Positions 1 through 9,042 are shown, counted from the first letter of the stretch. The stretch: 64,000 bases of DNA from Dehalococcoidia bacterium (GCA_015478665.1 JADMII010000014.1:1-64000); one strand, 5' to 3'. The notes: generated from the sequence alone by a model not told the origin. Program-made: numbers and translations.

Positions 1-278
1 AGAGGACAAAATCACAGAACAGTTAGTGAGGACAGAATCTCGGAACACCAACAGCCGGCCGGAACGGGGGTTGACGCACGCGGGCGGAGCGGGAAAGATC
101 GTGGGGCGCCGCCGGGATGCGCGTGGCGACGCGCGGGCGTCTCCGTCACCGGCGCCGGGACGCGCCCGCGGCCCGATGCACACAGGCGGCCGCAGCGGGG
201 CCGTCGTCGCTCGGGCGGCCCCGCAGGTGGATGGGATAGGGGAGGTACGCGCCGTCGCCCGCCGGGCTACGGCCAATC

Positions 279-1937
279 ATGGCAAGGGAACCGCGGGGCC
301 CCTTCGATCCGCTCCTCACCGATGCCGCGAAGCCGCCGGCGCCTGACCGGGCCGCGGCCTACATCATCGGTACGATCGTCGGGCTGGCGGTTCTGCTGCT
401 GGTGCTCGTGCTGCCGCCGATCTCGGTGCTGAGCCGCGGCGGCGGCGCGGCGAGCGCGAACGACGGCGGCGCGCCGGTGAACTCGGACACGTACTCGTCG
501 ACGGTGCGCACCGGGATGCCGAAGCTGCCGGCGGGACTCGTCGCGGAAAGCGGGCTGTTCGACCTCGCGGCGCCGGCGAACAAGCGTGGCGGCTCGCGCC
601 TCACCGTGCCGCTGAAGGACAAGCAGACGGACGAGCGCAGCCTCGCGCTCTACACCTACAGCGGCGGCGCGTGGCAGCGGCTGGCCGACGCGGCGCTGGT
701 CGCCGGCGGCTCGGCGGCGCGCGGCGAAGTGCCATCGTTGCCGGGGAACGTGGCCGTGCTGCGCCGCACGAAGGCGTCGCTGCAGGTCGCCGGCGTCTTG
801 CCGGCCGGCACGACGGTGCAGCAAGCGGCGGCGGCGGCGCTGACGACGCTGCACCCACTGACCTTCATCCCGACAGACACGGGCGACGTCGCGGGCACGC
901 CGCCCGCGGTGCCGCCGGCAAGCTATACCGTCGTCCCGGCGATCGTGGCGCCGAGCGCGGATACGGTGAACGCGATCCTCCGTTCGCCGCAGCTGCGCGC
1001 CCGTCACGCCCAGGCGATCGCCGCGGCCGTGAAGCAGGGGAACTTCGCCGGGATCGACATCGACTACCACAGCGTGGCGCCGGAGCAGAAGGACCAGTTC
1101 ACCGACTTCGTGTCGCAGCTGGCGATGGCGTTGCACGCCGACCAGCGGACGTTGACGCTGACGCTGCCGGCGCCGATGAGCAAGAACGGCAGCATCGATG
1201 CGGGGGCGTACGACTGGGCGAAGCTCGGGCAGCTGGCGGACTCGATCGAGATCGCGACGAACATCGACCAGGAGCTGTACTTCCAGGACACCGAGGCGGC
1301 GCTCAACTACATCACCGGCAAGGTGGATCCGGCGAAGCTGCTGCTGACGATCAGCTCGCTGAGCGTCGAGCGCGGCGGCGACGGCCTGCGGACGATGTCG
1401 CTGAACGACGCGCTGACGCTGGCGAGCCAGGTGTCGACGGACGTAGCGGCCAGCATCGCGCCGTCATCGCCGGTAAAGCTGACGGCGCAGGACCTGGCGC
1501 AGAGCGCCGGCGCCAGCGGCATGCGCTGGGACGACACGGCGCGCGCGGTGACCTTCAGCTACGCCGGGCGCGGCGGCAAGCGGACGGTGTGGATCGCGAA
1601 CCGGTTCAGCGCGGCCTTCCGGCTGCAGCTCGCGCAGCGGTTCAGTCTCGGCGGCGTCGTGATCAGCGATGTGGCGGCGGAGGACGGCGGCGGCGACGTC
1701 TGGCCGGCGGTGAGCGAGCTCGCGGACAGCGGCGCGGTCAGGCTGACGAAGCCGAACGGCGCGCTCTTCACGCCGTCGTGGCAGGCGGCGGACGGCGCGC
1801 TGAGCGCGAAGTCGGGCGAGTCGGTGATCTGGACGGCGCCGGCGAAGGCGGGTACCTACCAGGTGACGCTGATCGTCAGCGACGGCGTTGTGCGCGCGGC
1901 GCAGAAGGTGACGCTCGACGTCGTCGCCCCACGTTGA
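279..1937 (+). CDS. membrane-anchored GH18-like protein, probably catalytically inactive
   Basis: 552 aa. A hydrophobic segment at about residues 28-46 anchors the protein, and the rest should be extracytoplasmic. The middle (about 200-480) has the layout of a glycoside hydrolase 18 TIM barrel: a strand-4 motif FAGIDIDYH at 256-264, then a strand ending in LPAPM and a later LLLTISSL strand. In active GH18 enzymes this motif is DGxDxDxE. Here the first Asp is Ala257 and the catalytic Glu is His264, so chitinase-type hydrolysis is unlikely. A glycan-binding role is inferred. The last ~70 residues look like a beta-sandwich (PKD/Ig-like) domain. ATG start; no convincing ribosome-binding site is visible upstream. 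The first 278 bases of the window hold no other gene I can support. Confidence 0.7.
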   Translation: MAREPRGPFDPLLTDAAKPPAPDRAAAYIIGTIVGLAVLLLVLVLPPISVLSRGGGAASANDGGAPVNSDTYSSTVRTGMPKLPAGLVAESGLFDLAAPANKRGGSRLTVPLKDKQTDERSLALYTYSGGAWQRLADAALVAGGSAARGEVPSLPGNVAVLRRTKASLQVAGVLPAGTTVQQAAAAALTTLHPLTFIPTDTGDVAGTPPAVPPASYTVVPAIVAPSADTVNAILRSPQLRARHAQAIAAAVKQGNFAGIDIDYHSVAPEQKDQFTDFVSQLAMALHADQRTLTLTLPAPMSKNGSIDAGAYDWAKLGQLADSIEIATNIDQELYFQDTEAALNYITGKVDPAKLLLTISSLSVERGGDGLRTMSLNDALTLASQVSTDVAASIAPSSPVKLTAQDLAQSAGASGMRWDDTARAVTFSYAGRGGKRTVWIANRFSAAFRLQLAQRFSLGGVVISDVAAEDGGGDVWPAVSELADSGAVRLTKPNGALFTPSWQAADGALSAKSGESVIWTAPAKAGTYQVTLIVSDGVVRAAQKVTLDVVAPR

Positions 1938-1983
1938 GGCGCGGTCCGCGCGAGATGCCAGCAGACGGATCGCGGGCCGAACT

Positions 1984-2024
1984 TCCTCACCCCCGGCCCC
2001 TCTCCCGCAGGGGGAGAACGGAGC
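1984..2024. repeat. dispersed palindromic repeat, copy 1
   Basis: CCTCACCCCC followed by GGCCCCTCTCCC, a short GCAG loop and GGGGAGA. It belongs to a family scattered through the intergenic regions of this window. It sits in the 321-base gap between the GH18-like gene and rsmD, where I see nothing else. Confidence 0.6.
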
Positions 2025-2258
2025 TTCGCCAAGGCGTGAGGTCGAGCGAAGAACGCCGCTGGGCGCGTGTCGTTCTGACCGACCCGAAGCACCCATTCGG
2101 AACCACGACGGCCCGGCGAACGCCGGCTCGTTACCGCCGGGAAGGGCAGGCTGGCATCGAAACGGGCGCGAGCATGGGCGGACGTGGCTGCCATCCCTGC
2201 TCGTGCACCACGGCAGGCGTATGAAGCCGCGCCTCCCGATGCCCGAAGTGACGCGCCG

Positions 2259-2834
2259 ATGCGCGTGATCGCGGGGTCGGCGCGGGGGCGGAACCTGAAG
2301 GGGCCGCCGCGGCCGCGGTCGTCGGGGCGGCCGGGGACGCGGCCGACGTCCGACCTGATCCGCGGCGTGATCTTCGACATGCTGGCATCGATGGGCGCGA
2401 GCCTGGAGCGGGTGCTCGACCTCTACGCGGGGACAGGGGCGCTCGGGATCGAGGCGCTGAGCCGCGGCGAGGGGCGCGCGGACTTCGTCGAGCAGGACGC
2501 GGAGCTGGCGCGCGTGGTGCGGGCGAACCTGGCGCTGTGCGGCTTCGAGGCGCGGGCGCAACTGCATACGATGCCGGCGGCGCTGGCGACGTCAAGGTTG
2601 CGTGAACCGTATACGCTAGTCCTCGCCGACCCGCCGTATTACGATAGCGACGCGGTGACCACCGTGGAAGCCGTCGCGCGGTCGTCGCTCGTCGCTGCGG
2701 GCGGCGTGCTGGTGTACGAGCACCATCGCCGCGTCGGGGCGCCGGACGAGCTCGGCGCGCTGGCGTTGTATCGACGCCGGCGGCACGGCGATACGGTCGT
2801 CTCAATCTACGAGCAGCAGGAGGGCCGCGCGTGA
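2259..2834 (+). CDS. rsmD: 16S rRNA (guanine(966)-N2)-methyltransferase RsmD
   Basis: 191 aa, the usual RsmD length. It begins MRVIAGSARGRNL, the family's signature N-terminus, which decides this ATG over the upstream in-frame starts. Next come RPTSDLIRGVIFDML, the SAM-binding strand VLDLYAGTGALGIEALSRG (about 49-67) and the catalytic LADPPYY motif (about 125), typical of N2-guanine methyltransferases. It methylates G966 of 16S rRNA during 30S assembly. The stop overlaps the GTG start of coaD by four bases. The rsmD-coaD pair is a widely conserved arrangement. Confidence 0.93.
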   Translation: MRVIAGSARGRNLKGPPRPRSSGRPGTRPTSDLIRGVIFDMLASMGASLERVLDLYAGTGALGIEALSRGEGRADFVEQDAELARVVRANLALCGFEARAQLHTMPAALATSRLREPYTLVLADPPYYDSDAVTTVEAVARSSLVAAGGVLVYEHHRRVGAPDELGALALYRRRRHGDTVVSIYEQQEGRA

Positions 2835-3304
2835 CGCTCGCCATCTTCCCCGGGCGCTTCGACCCGGTGACCAACGGCCATCGTGACATCGCCCGCCGCG
2901 CGGCGAAGCTGTTCGACGGCGTGATCGTCGCCGTGGCGGATCTGCGGCAACCGCTCTTCTCGACCGAGGAGCGCGTGGCGATGTTCGAGGAGGCGGTGAA
3001 GGACTACGGCAACATCAGCGTGAAGGCGTACAGCGGGCTGACGGTGGACTTCGCGAAGGCGGAGGGCGCAAGCGTGCTCGTGCGGTCGATGCGCGCCGTG
3101 ACGGACTTCGAAGCGGAATTCGACATGGCGCTGATGAACAAGAAGATGGCACCGGGCATCGAGTCGATTTATCTGATGGCGAGCCTGGAGCACCTCTTCA
3201 TCAGCGGCACGCGCATTCGCGAGGTTTCGGCGCTGGGGTATGATGTGTCGGACCTCGTGCCGCCGCACGTATCGCAGGCTCTGCGGGCGAAGTTCGCCGG
3301 GTGA
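2831..3304 (+). CDS. coaD: phosphopantetheine adenylyltransferase
   Basis: 157 aa. CoaD transfers AMP from ATP to 4'-phosphopantetheine, the penultimate step of coenzyme A synthesis. The N-terminal nucleotidyltransferase motif reads FPGRFDPVTNGH, with T/NGH catalytic residues; the usual Ser after PG is Arg here. VRSMRAVTDFEAEFDMALMN matches the substrate-binding block, and FISGTRIREVSALG the C-terminal ATP-binding (S/T)SxxIRE block. GTG start inside the rsmD stop (GTGA overlap), so the two are translationally coupled. Confidence 0.95.
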   Translation: MTLAIFPGRFDPVTNGHRDIARRAAKLFDGVIVAVADLRQPLFSTEERVAMFEEAVKDYGNISVKAYSGLTVDFAKAEGASVLVRSMRAVTDFEAEFDMALMNKKMAPGIESIYLMASLEHLFISGTRIREVSALGYDVSDLVPPHVSQALRAKFAG

Positions 3305-3314
3305 TCGGCCGGCT

Positions 3315-3355
3315 GCCCTCACCCCGGCCCCTCTCCACACTGTGGCGCGGGGAGC
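3315..3355. repeat. dispersed palindromic repeat, copy 2
   Basis: CCCTCACCCCGGCCCCTCTCC, then CACTGTGG and GGGGAG, just after coaD. A fragment TTTCCACAGTGTG near 3420 resembles its loop in the other orientation. Confidence 0.55.
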
Positions 3356-3522
3356 CTCGTTGCGGCGACGCGATGTGAGGATGGCGGAGGTGGCGAGGTC
3401 CCGCCGCTCCCGCGCCCGCTTTCCACAGTGTGTCGGGGCGTGACGTGGTCGGCGAGCCCGCGATGGGCGCCGTATGTGATCGACGGGCCGACGCCGACAA
3501 CGGATCGGCACGCAGGCGACGA

Positions 3523-4083
3523 ATGCAGGGAGGTGCAGCCATCGATTCTCTACATCTGATCGACCGGCTCGAAGAGATGGTGGCGGAGGGGCGCCGGATG
3601 CCGATCGGCGCGGGCGTGGTCGTCGACCGGCGACGGCTGCTGGATCTCGTCGACCAGATGCGCGCGGCGCTCCCGAACGAGATCAAGGAAGCGGAAGAGC
3701 TGCTGAAGCGACGCGACGACGTGCTGCTGCGGGCCGACGAGGAAGCGCAGATCAAGCTGCGTCGCTGCCAGGAGCAGATCGATGACCTGCTCTCGCACGA
3801 CGCGCTCGTGCGCGAGGCGCAAGCGCGCGCGGACATGCTCGTGCGCGAAGCGGAGGCGCGCGGCGACCGCATGCTGGAAGATACGGAGACGCGCGCAAAG
3901 GCGCGGATGGCGGAAGCCGAGAAGCTGGCGAACGAGCAGATGGACGAAGCCGACCGCTATGCGACGGAGATGCTGCGGCGGCTCGACGAGCAGCTGCAGC
4001 TGTTCGCGCAGAACGTGCGGACGGCGCTCGATTCGCTCGAGACGCGCCCGGCGGCGACGAGCGGCGTCGGCGCCCGAACGTAG
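3523..4083 (+). CDS. coiled-coil protein, DivIVA/ATP-synthase-b-like
   Basis: About 186 aa from this ATG. A short N-terminal part (IDRLEEMVAEGRRMP) contains the VVDRRRLLDLVDQMRAALP block typical of small coiled-coil proteins found near coaD. A long, charged Ala/Glu/Arg helix follows (about 65-165, heptad-like, no Gly/Pro), with repeated REAEAR units. No membrane segment, so it is a cytoplasmic filament-like or scaffold protein. The function is not known; names such as 'ATPase' or 'F0 subunit b-like' given to this family rest on coiled-coil similarity. The start is uncertain: the best Shine-Dalgarno (GGGAGGT at about 3529-3535) lies downstream of this ATG, six bases before an in-frame ATC. Confidence 0.65.
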   Translation: MQGGAAIDSLHLIDRLEEMVAEGRRMPIGAGVVVDRRRLLDLVDQMRAALPNEIKEAEELLKRRDDVLLRADEEAQIKLRRCQEQIDDLLSHDALVREAQARADMLVREAEARGDRMLEDTETRAKARMAEAEKLANEQMDEADRYATEMLRRLDEQLQLFAQNVRTALDSLETRPAATSGVGART

Positions 4084-4442
4084 CCGCGCTGCCGCCTCCC
4101 GTGCGACGCTGGCCGCCCGAGCGGCACGTCCGTGCCGCGGCCGGTCAACGACGGCGACTCCAGGTTTGCATCGTCTGGCCCGCTGCCACTTCTGTTGAGG
4201 CTGGTTCCGGGTTGGCGCCGTGTTCAGCAGGACGGACCAGGCCGGCTCCGCTTTTGCCCGCGGTGCGTCGTCGACGGCGGCGGCGGCGCCGCCCGCGCAT
4301 GGGGCGCGATCCGTGGGCTTGACATGCGGGCGGACCGCTGCGGCGAGGGGCGCTGCGGCGCGGTGCATGGCCGGGGACGGCCGTGATCGGCGCTGTCTGC
4401 CCCGTCGCGCGCTTTCTGTCGGCGCGCGAATCATGTTACGTT
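4084..4442 (+). promoter_or_regulatory. gene-free stretch ending in a leaderless-type -10 box
   Basis: About 360 bases of GC-rich sequence with no gene I can support. Its last hexamer TACGTT (4437-4442) is a TANNNT-type -10 element exactly six bases before the ATG at 4449. There is no Shine-Dalgarno in between, so the next gene probably starts on a leaderless transcript. Confidence 0.45.
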
Positions 4443-4448
4443 CGGCGC

Positions 4449-5480
4449 ATGGCACTCCCGTTCGTTACCGTCATCGTCCCGGCCCGCAACGAAGAGCGCT
4501 ACATCGAGCGCTGCCTGTACAGCCTGGCGGCGCAGGATTACCCCCGCGCGCGGCTCGAGGTGTTGCTGCTCGACGGCATGAGCACCGATGACACGACGCG
4601 CATCGTCGGCCGCTTCGCCGCGGAATCGACGCTGGACCTGCGGTTGATCGAGAATCCGCGCCGGAAGCCGGCGGCGGCGATGAACACGGCGCTGCGTCAC
4701 GCGCGCGGCGATGTGATCGTGCGGCTCGATGCGCACGCCGCTGCGGCGCCGGACTTCCTCACGCGCAGCATCGCAGCGCTGGAGGCGAGCGGCGCCGACT
4801 GCGTCGGCGGCGTCATCGAGAGCGAGGGCGACACGCCGTTCGGACGCGCGGTGGCGATCGCGATGGCGTCGCGGTTCGGGGTCGGCGGCGCGTCGTTCCG
4901 CACGGGTGGCGAGCCGGGCGCGACGGATACGGTGGCGTTCGGCGCCTACCGCGCCGACGTCTTCGAGCGCATCGGCGGCTTCGCGGAGGACATCGACCGC
5001 GGTGAGGACGACGAGTTCAACTACCGCCTGCTGGACGCGGGCGGGATGATCCTCCTCGACCCGCGCATCCGCGCGATGTACACGGTGCGCGGCGACCTCG
5101 GTGCGCTCTGGCGGCAGTACTTCGGGTACGGGCGCGCGAAGCCGGAGGTGCTGCGGCGGCATCCGGCGCAGGCGCGGGCGCGGCAGCTGGTGCCGGCGGC
5201 GTTCCTCGGGGTGCTGGCGCTGACGGCGCTGTCCGCGCGGAGCGGGCGCTGGCAGCGCTTCGCGGGCATCGCCGGCACGTACGCGGCGGCGGTGGCGGCC
5301 GCGTCGCTGCTGTCGGCGCGGAACGACGAGCCATCGCTGCGCCGGCTGCCGGCGGCCTTCGCCTGCCTGCACCTGGCATACGGGCTGGGCTTCTTCGTCG
5401 GCACGGCCGATGTGCTGCGGCACATGCTGGCGCAGTCGGCGACCGATGCGCTCCGCGCCGGTATGGAATCGCCGACCTAA
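4449..5480 (+). CDS. GT2 family glycosyltransferase, membrane-associated
   Basis: 343 aa. The GT-A fold begins VTVIVPARNEERYIERCLYSL and has the nucleotide-sugar-binding LLLDGMSTDDT and VRLDAHAAA (DxD-like) motifs. The acceptor-side DRGEDDEFNYRLL block corresponds to the ED motif. About three hydrophobic segments follow in the C-terminal third (about 245-340), so the enzyme is tethered to the inner face of the membrane. The layout matches ExoA/succinoglycan-type transferases that elongate surface polysaccharides, but donor and acceptor cannot be read from sequence. The first 22 codons of the longer open frame are unlikely to be translated, because the TACGTT box lies immediately upstream of this ATG. 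Confidence 0.85.
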   Translation: MALPFVTVIVPARNEERYIERCLYSLAAQDYPRARLEVLLLDGMSTDDTTRIVGRFAAESTLDLRLIENPRRKPAAAMNTALRHARGDVIVRLDAHAAAAPDFLTRSIAALEASGADCVGGVIESEGDTPFGRAVAIAMASRFGVGGASFRTGGEPGATDTVAFGAYRADVFERIGGFAEDIDRGEDDEFNYRLLDAGGMILLDPRIRAMYTVRGDLGALWRQYFGYGRAKPEVLRRHPAQARARQLVPAAFLGVLALTALSARSGRWQRFAGIAGTYAAAVAAASLLSARNDEPSLRRLPAAFACLHLAYGLGFFVGTADVLRHMLAQSATDALRAGMESPT

Positions 5481-5725
5481 CGTGGATGTGCGCACGGTAG
5501 GCAGGCTCTCACCCTCCCCCGGCTCTCGCCACGGCGACCGAGACCGCAGGGCGCGCCTACAGCGACGCGCAGGTAGAGCACGCGGACCCAGACCGCGCGA
5601 GCTCGACTGGCGTCGGACCACTTCCCGCGGCCCTGTGTGGAGCTTGAGACGCGGCGCGCTGCCCGCTGCCGGGGCTGCGAACGCGACGGGCGGCTGCCCG
5701 GCCCGCGCCGATCGGCCCTTGGCGA

Positions 5726-6694
5726 TCAGGCGCGCAGGTTGGTGGCGGCGCTGCGGACGATGCCGTCGCTGTCGACCCAGGCGTATGGCATCGCGGGCGT
5801 GTTGAAGGCGACGGCGGCGCCGCCGTGGCGATCCAGCGCGATGAGCCCGCCCGACGCATCCAGGCGCTCGTGCAGGAGCGCGACGAGCTCGTCGCAGGCG
5901 GACTGCACGGGGACGCGGTGGCCGACGAGGTCGCAGACGCGCTTGCTGGCGACGAGCTTCATCAGCGCCTCGCCATCGCCGGTCGCGGCGACCGCCGCTG
6001 TGGCGTTGTCGGCGTAACCGCCGCAGCCGACGAGCGGGCTGTCGCCGACGCGCCCGGGCATCTTCTTCGGGATGCCGCCGGTGGAGACGGCGACGGCGAG
6101 GTTGCCCGCCGCATCGCGCGCGACGGCGCCGACGGTGTCGCGCGCGGCCGGCGGCGCACTACGTGCGGGCGCTCCGACGATGTCGGCGTCGGCCGCCGTG
6201 GCCTCGCCCTCGTCGCTTCCATGCGTATCGGATGGCGGGCGGCGAGCGGCAACATCGCGCGTCTCCGGCGTCGGCCAGGCGCGCGTATCGCAGCGCGGGA
6301 AGCCGATCGCGTCGGCGAAGCGCGCTGCGCCGTCGCCGGCGAGCAGCGTGTGGCGGGTGTCGGTCATCACGCGGCGCGCCAGGGAGACGGGGTTGCAGAC
6401 GTCGCGCACGGCGGCGACGGCGCCGAGGCCGAGCGTGGAGCCGTCCATGATCAGCGCGTCCATCTCGACATCGCCGGCGAGGTTGCGACAGCTGCCGCGT
6501 CCGGCATTGAGCAGCGGCTCGTCTTCGAGAACGCGGACGGCCGCCTCGACCGCGTCGAGCGCGCTGGCGCCGGCGGCGATGCGTGAAGCGCCGGCGCGGG
6601 CCGCTTCCTCGCAGGCGGCGAGCGCGAACGCGAGGGCGGCGGGGTGCGCGCTCCAGCTGCCGGCGCCACCATGCACGATGATGCGCGCGTTCAT
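5726..6694 (-). CDS. isoaspartyl peptidase / plant-type L-asparaginase
   Basis: 322 aa N-terminal nucleophile hydrolase. It starts IIVHGGAGSW, the family hallmark, and has LNAGRGS and the VEMDALIMDG block. The autocleavage/catalytic site is DTVGAVARD, with Thr187 as the expected new N-terminus of the beta subunit, followed by STGG and GDSPLVGCGGYAD, the substrate-binding GxxG region. A hydrophilic low-complexity linker (about 152-184) precedes the cleavage site, as in other members. It would cleave isoaspartyl dipeptides and L-asparagine in the cytoplasm. The canonical Gly before the catalytic Thr is Asp, a tolerated variation. About 240 bases downstream (5481-5725) hold only GC-rich sequence and a weak copy of the palindromic repeat near 5506. 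Confidence 0.9.
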   Translation of the reverse strand: MNARIIVHGGAGSWSAHPAALAFALAACEEAARAGASRIAAGASALDAVEAAVRVLEDEPLLNAGRGSCRNLAGDVEMDALIMDGSTLGLGAVAAVRDVCNPVSLARRVMTDTRHTLLAGDGAARFADAIGFPRCDTRAWPTPETRDVAARRPPSDTHGSDEGEATAADADIVGAPARSAPPAARDTVGAVARDAAGNLAVAVSTGGIPKKMPGRVGDSPLVGCGGYADNATAAVAATGDGEALMKLVASKRVCDLVGHRVPVQSACDELVALLHERLDASGGLIALDRHGGAAVAFNTPAMPYAWVDSDGIVRSAATNLRA

Positions 6695-6738
6695 CGGCGT
6701 TGCCTACGTCGCCGGCATGACGGCCGCGTCGCTGCCGG

Positions 6739-7365
6739 TCATCCGCCGCGCGTCTTTCGTTCGCCCCAGCGATCCCAGTACGTCACCTTCTCCGCCGGCA
6801 CGCGTTGCGGCTCGCCGAAGCGGCCGCGCGGATGGCCGACCGGGATGAGGGCCATCGTGTCGACGTCGGCGGGGATGCCGAGCAGCTCGCGGACGTCCTG
6901 TTCGTGCAACCGGTGCAGCGTGGTCAGCGTCGTGCCGAGGCCGAGGGCGCGGGCGGCGAGCATGAGATTCTGGACGGCAGGGTAGATCGACGCGCCGTGG
7001 CTGACATCGGCGCCGAAGCCGGTGCGGTTTTGCAGCGTCGCGAGGATCAGCGCCGGCACGTCGGCGAGGTGGTTCGCGAGGTAGTCGGCCGAGCGGAACA
7101 TGCGGCCGGCCTGCGCATCCTCGAGCATGGCGTCGCGGCGCGGGCCGTACGCGCGATCCCAGGCTTCCAGGTACCAGGCGCCGATCTTCTCCTTCACTGC
7201 GCGGTCGCGGATGACGACGAAGTTCCAGCCCTGCGTGTTGCCGCCGCTGGGGGCGTGGATGGCGGCGTCGAGGATGGTCCAGAGGTCCTCGTCGGAGACT
7301 GGGTCCGGCTTGAGGCGGCGCATCGCGCGTTGTGTGCGGATGACGTCGAAGAAGTCCATGTGCAT
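6739..7365 (-). CDS. nitroreductase family FMN-dependent oxidoreductase
   Basis: 208 aa. The N-terminus FFDVIRTQRAMRRLKPDPV is the phosphate/FMN-binding RxxxR region of nitroreductases. HAPSGGNTQGWNFVVI is the typical flavin-binding (A/P)PSGGNxQPW motif, and LGLGTTLTTLH is the conserved C-terminal GxxT block. Expected to be a cytoplasmic NAD(P)H:flavin-dependent reductase of quinones, nitroaromatics or enones; the substrate is not readable. A GGGAGG Shine-Dalgarno precedes the ATG. The gene is co-directional with the isoaspartyl peptidase, 44 bases upstream of it. Confidence 0.88.
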   Translation of the reverse strand: MHMDFFDVIRTQRAMRRLKPDPVSDEDLWTILDAAIHAPSGGNTQGWNFVVIRDRAVKEKIGAWYLEAWDRAYGPRRDAMLEDAQAGRMFRSADYLANHLADVPALILATLQNRTGFGADVSHGASIYPAVQNLMLAARALGLGTTLTTLHRLHEQDVRELLGIPADVDTMALIPVGHPRGRFGEPQRVPAEKVTYWDRWGERKTRGG

Positions 7366-7476
7366 CCTCCCGTGCTGCTGCGCTGCGGTACGCCCGGGCG
7401 ATGGCGTGCGCGGGCATTGTCGCGCGGCTTCGCGGCGCGATCCAGCGGTGACGCAGGCGGCGTCCGCGCTCCGGTG

Positions 7477-8736
7477 TTACGGGGCGCCGCCGCGGAGTGC
7501 GGCGACGATGATGCCGGCGCCGACGACGAGCACGCCGGAGCCGGCGACGACGAGCCAGGCCCACCACGAGGCGCCGCCATCGCCGGTGCCGGCGCCGGGC
7601 AGCGTGGCAGCGATCGTCGGCGTGGCGCTGGCCGCCGCGGCGCCGGGCGATGCGCCAGGCGTCGTCTCATCGCCGGCGACGCCGCCGGCGCCGAGAGTGG
7701 CGGTGCTCGTTTCGGTGGGCGGGGCCGTCGGTGTACGGGTGGGCGCGGCGGTCGGTGTGCTCGTTGCGGTGGCGGTGGGCGTGTTCGTCGGTGCGGCGGT
7801 CGCTGTGCTGGTGGGCGCGCCGGTGGGTGTGCTGGTGGCCGCGGCGTTCGGTGTGTTCGTCGGTGCGGTGGTGGCGGACGCGGACGGCAGGCCGATGCCA
7901 CCGACGCCGCCGGCCGACGTCGGCGTACCGGGGACGGGCGCCGGTGCCGGCGATGTGCCGGTCGGCTGTGCGCTGACGCTCGCCGTCGCCGAGGCGCTCG
8001 CTGTGGCGCAGGCGGTCGCGCTCGCCGACGGCGTGGCGGCCGGCCTGGTCGCTGTGCCCGCGATGGTCGCCGAGCCGGAGGGCGCGGGTGAGGGCGACGG
8101 TGTCGGGGACGGTGATGGCGTCGGCGAGGGGGACGGCGTCGCGGTGTCCGTCGGCGTGGTCGTCGCGCTGCCGCTCGCGTTCGTCGTCGTGACGGATGCG
8201 TCCGTCGGCGGCGTTGCACAGGGGGCGGGACCGGCGACGACTTCGCCGCAGGCGACGGGCAGGCTGGCGTCGTAGCGGCCGCCATTCGGGGCGCCCTGGA
8301 TGACGATCGCGGTCTTCGTGAGGTCCGGCGTGCCGCTCAGCTGGTAGATCTCCCGGGACGCCTCGCCGGCGGTGGAAGGGAAGGGGTCGAGCGGGCGGGC
8401 GACGGCTCCGTAGGCGACATGGCCTGCGTCCTCGCTGACGTTGGCTGCGAGCGTCGGACAGACGGCATCGGCGCCGCCCGGCTTCGCGTAGATCGCCTGG
8501 ATGTGCGGCTGTTGCGGCGACAGACCCTAGGCGTCGATGTCGACGGTGAGTTGCGTTCCGTCGAGCGTGAGCGCGACCGTGCCCTGCACGCCGGAGGCGT
8601 TGAGCGGCGTCAGGGTGGCGTGGAACTGCTGGCTCGCCGCCGGTTGCGCCGTGGCCGCCGCGGCGATCGCGATCGCCGCGCCGACGGTGATGACGACGAC
8701 CACGAACCCGAGGACGAACCGCCCGTTGAGCGCCAT
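7477..8736 (-). pseudogene. CHRD-domain surface protein with Thr/Pro stalk, interrupted by one in-frame amber codon
   Basis: Read through one TAG (8529-8527), the frame gives a coherent 419-codon protein. It has an N-terminal hydrophobic signal (FVLGFVVVVITVGAAIAI) and a CHRD-like beta domain (LTPLNASGVQGTVALTLDG, LTVDIDA-stop-GLSPQQPHIQAIY). A second small lobe with Cys pairs follows, then a ~180-residue Ser/Thr/Pro/Ala stalk (TPTATPTNTPT-like) and a final hydrophobic segment (WAWLVVAGSGVLVVGAGIIV) before TAA. The stop falls where CHRD domains have a non-conserved residue before the conserved GL. The downstream part has no start site of its own. It could be a nonsense-mutated gene, a recent allele, a sequencing error or a readthrough site. 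The stalk architecture is common in surface proteins of Chloroflexota. Upstream, 8737-9030 shows no other gene. Confidence 0.75.
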
Positions 8737-9030
8737 GCCAGATCCCCGCGCGTCGCACGCTCGTGCGGCGCCGCTCCCGTCAGGCTAGGCGCGGCGCGAC
8801 GGTGCGCGACATCGCCCGCGCCGCCGATCGCGCCGCATCGACGCGCTTGTCACCGGAAATGCAGCCGTGGGCATGCGCTGCGATGCAGCCGTTAGGGGGA
8901 CGGAGATCGATGCGCGAGTGATCGTGCCGCGGGCAGGTCGAACGAGCGCGGGCGCGGGTGGAAGCGGCATCCTTGACGGCGGCGGCGCGCGGCTTGACGG
9001 GAGACCTCGACGGCCGGCGGGCTGCGGGCG

Positions 9031-9036
9031 TAGGCT
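9031..9036 (+). promoter_or_regulatory. -10 box of leaderless comB
   Basis: TAGGCT, six bases before the comB ATG and without a Shine-Dalgarno in between. This geometry recurs at several other genes in the window. Confidence 0.4.
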
Positions 9037-9042
9037 CGATGC

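Noticed and set aside
671-2224. 517-codon plus-strand frame
   Set aside because: Overlaps the GH18-like gene in another frame and is composed of Arg/Gly/Ala runs; no homology-like motif.
7100-8275. 391-codon plus-strand frame with hydrophobic Val/Gly/Ala repeats
   Set aside because: It is the antisense of the Thr/Pro stalk of the CHRD gene. The minus-strand reading gives a coherent surface-protein stalk and anchor, and this one has no signal or domain.
8527-8529. Amber codon as a pyrrolysine or selenocysteine site
   Set aside because: Selenocysteine uses UGA. Pyrrolysine is known from methylamine methyltransferases and needs pyl genes, none of which are visible. The site is a variable CHRD position.
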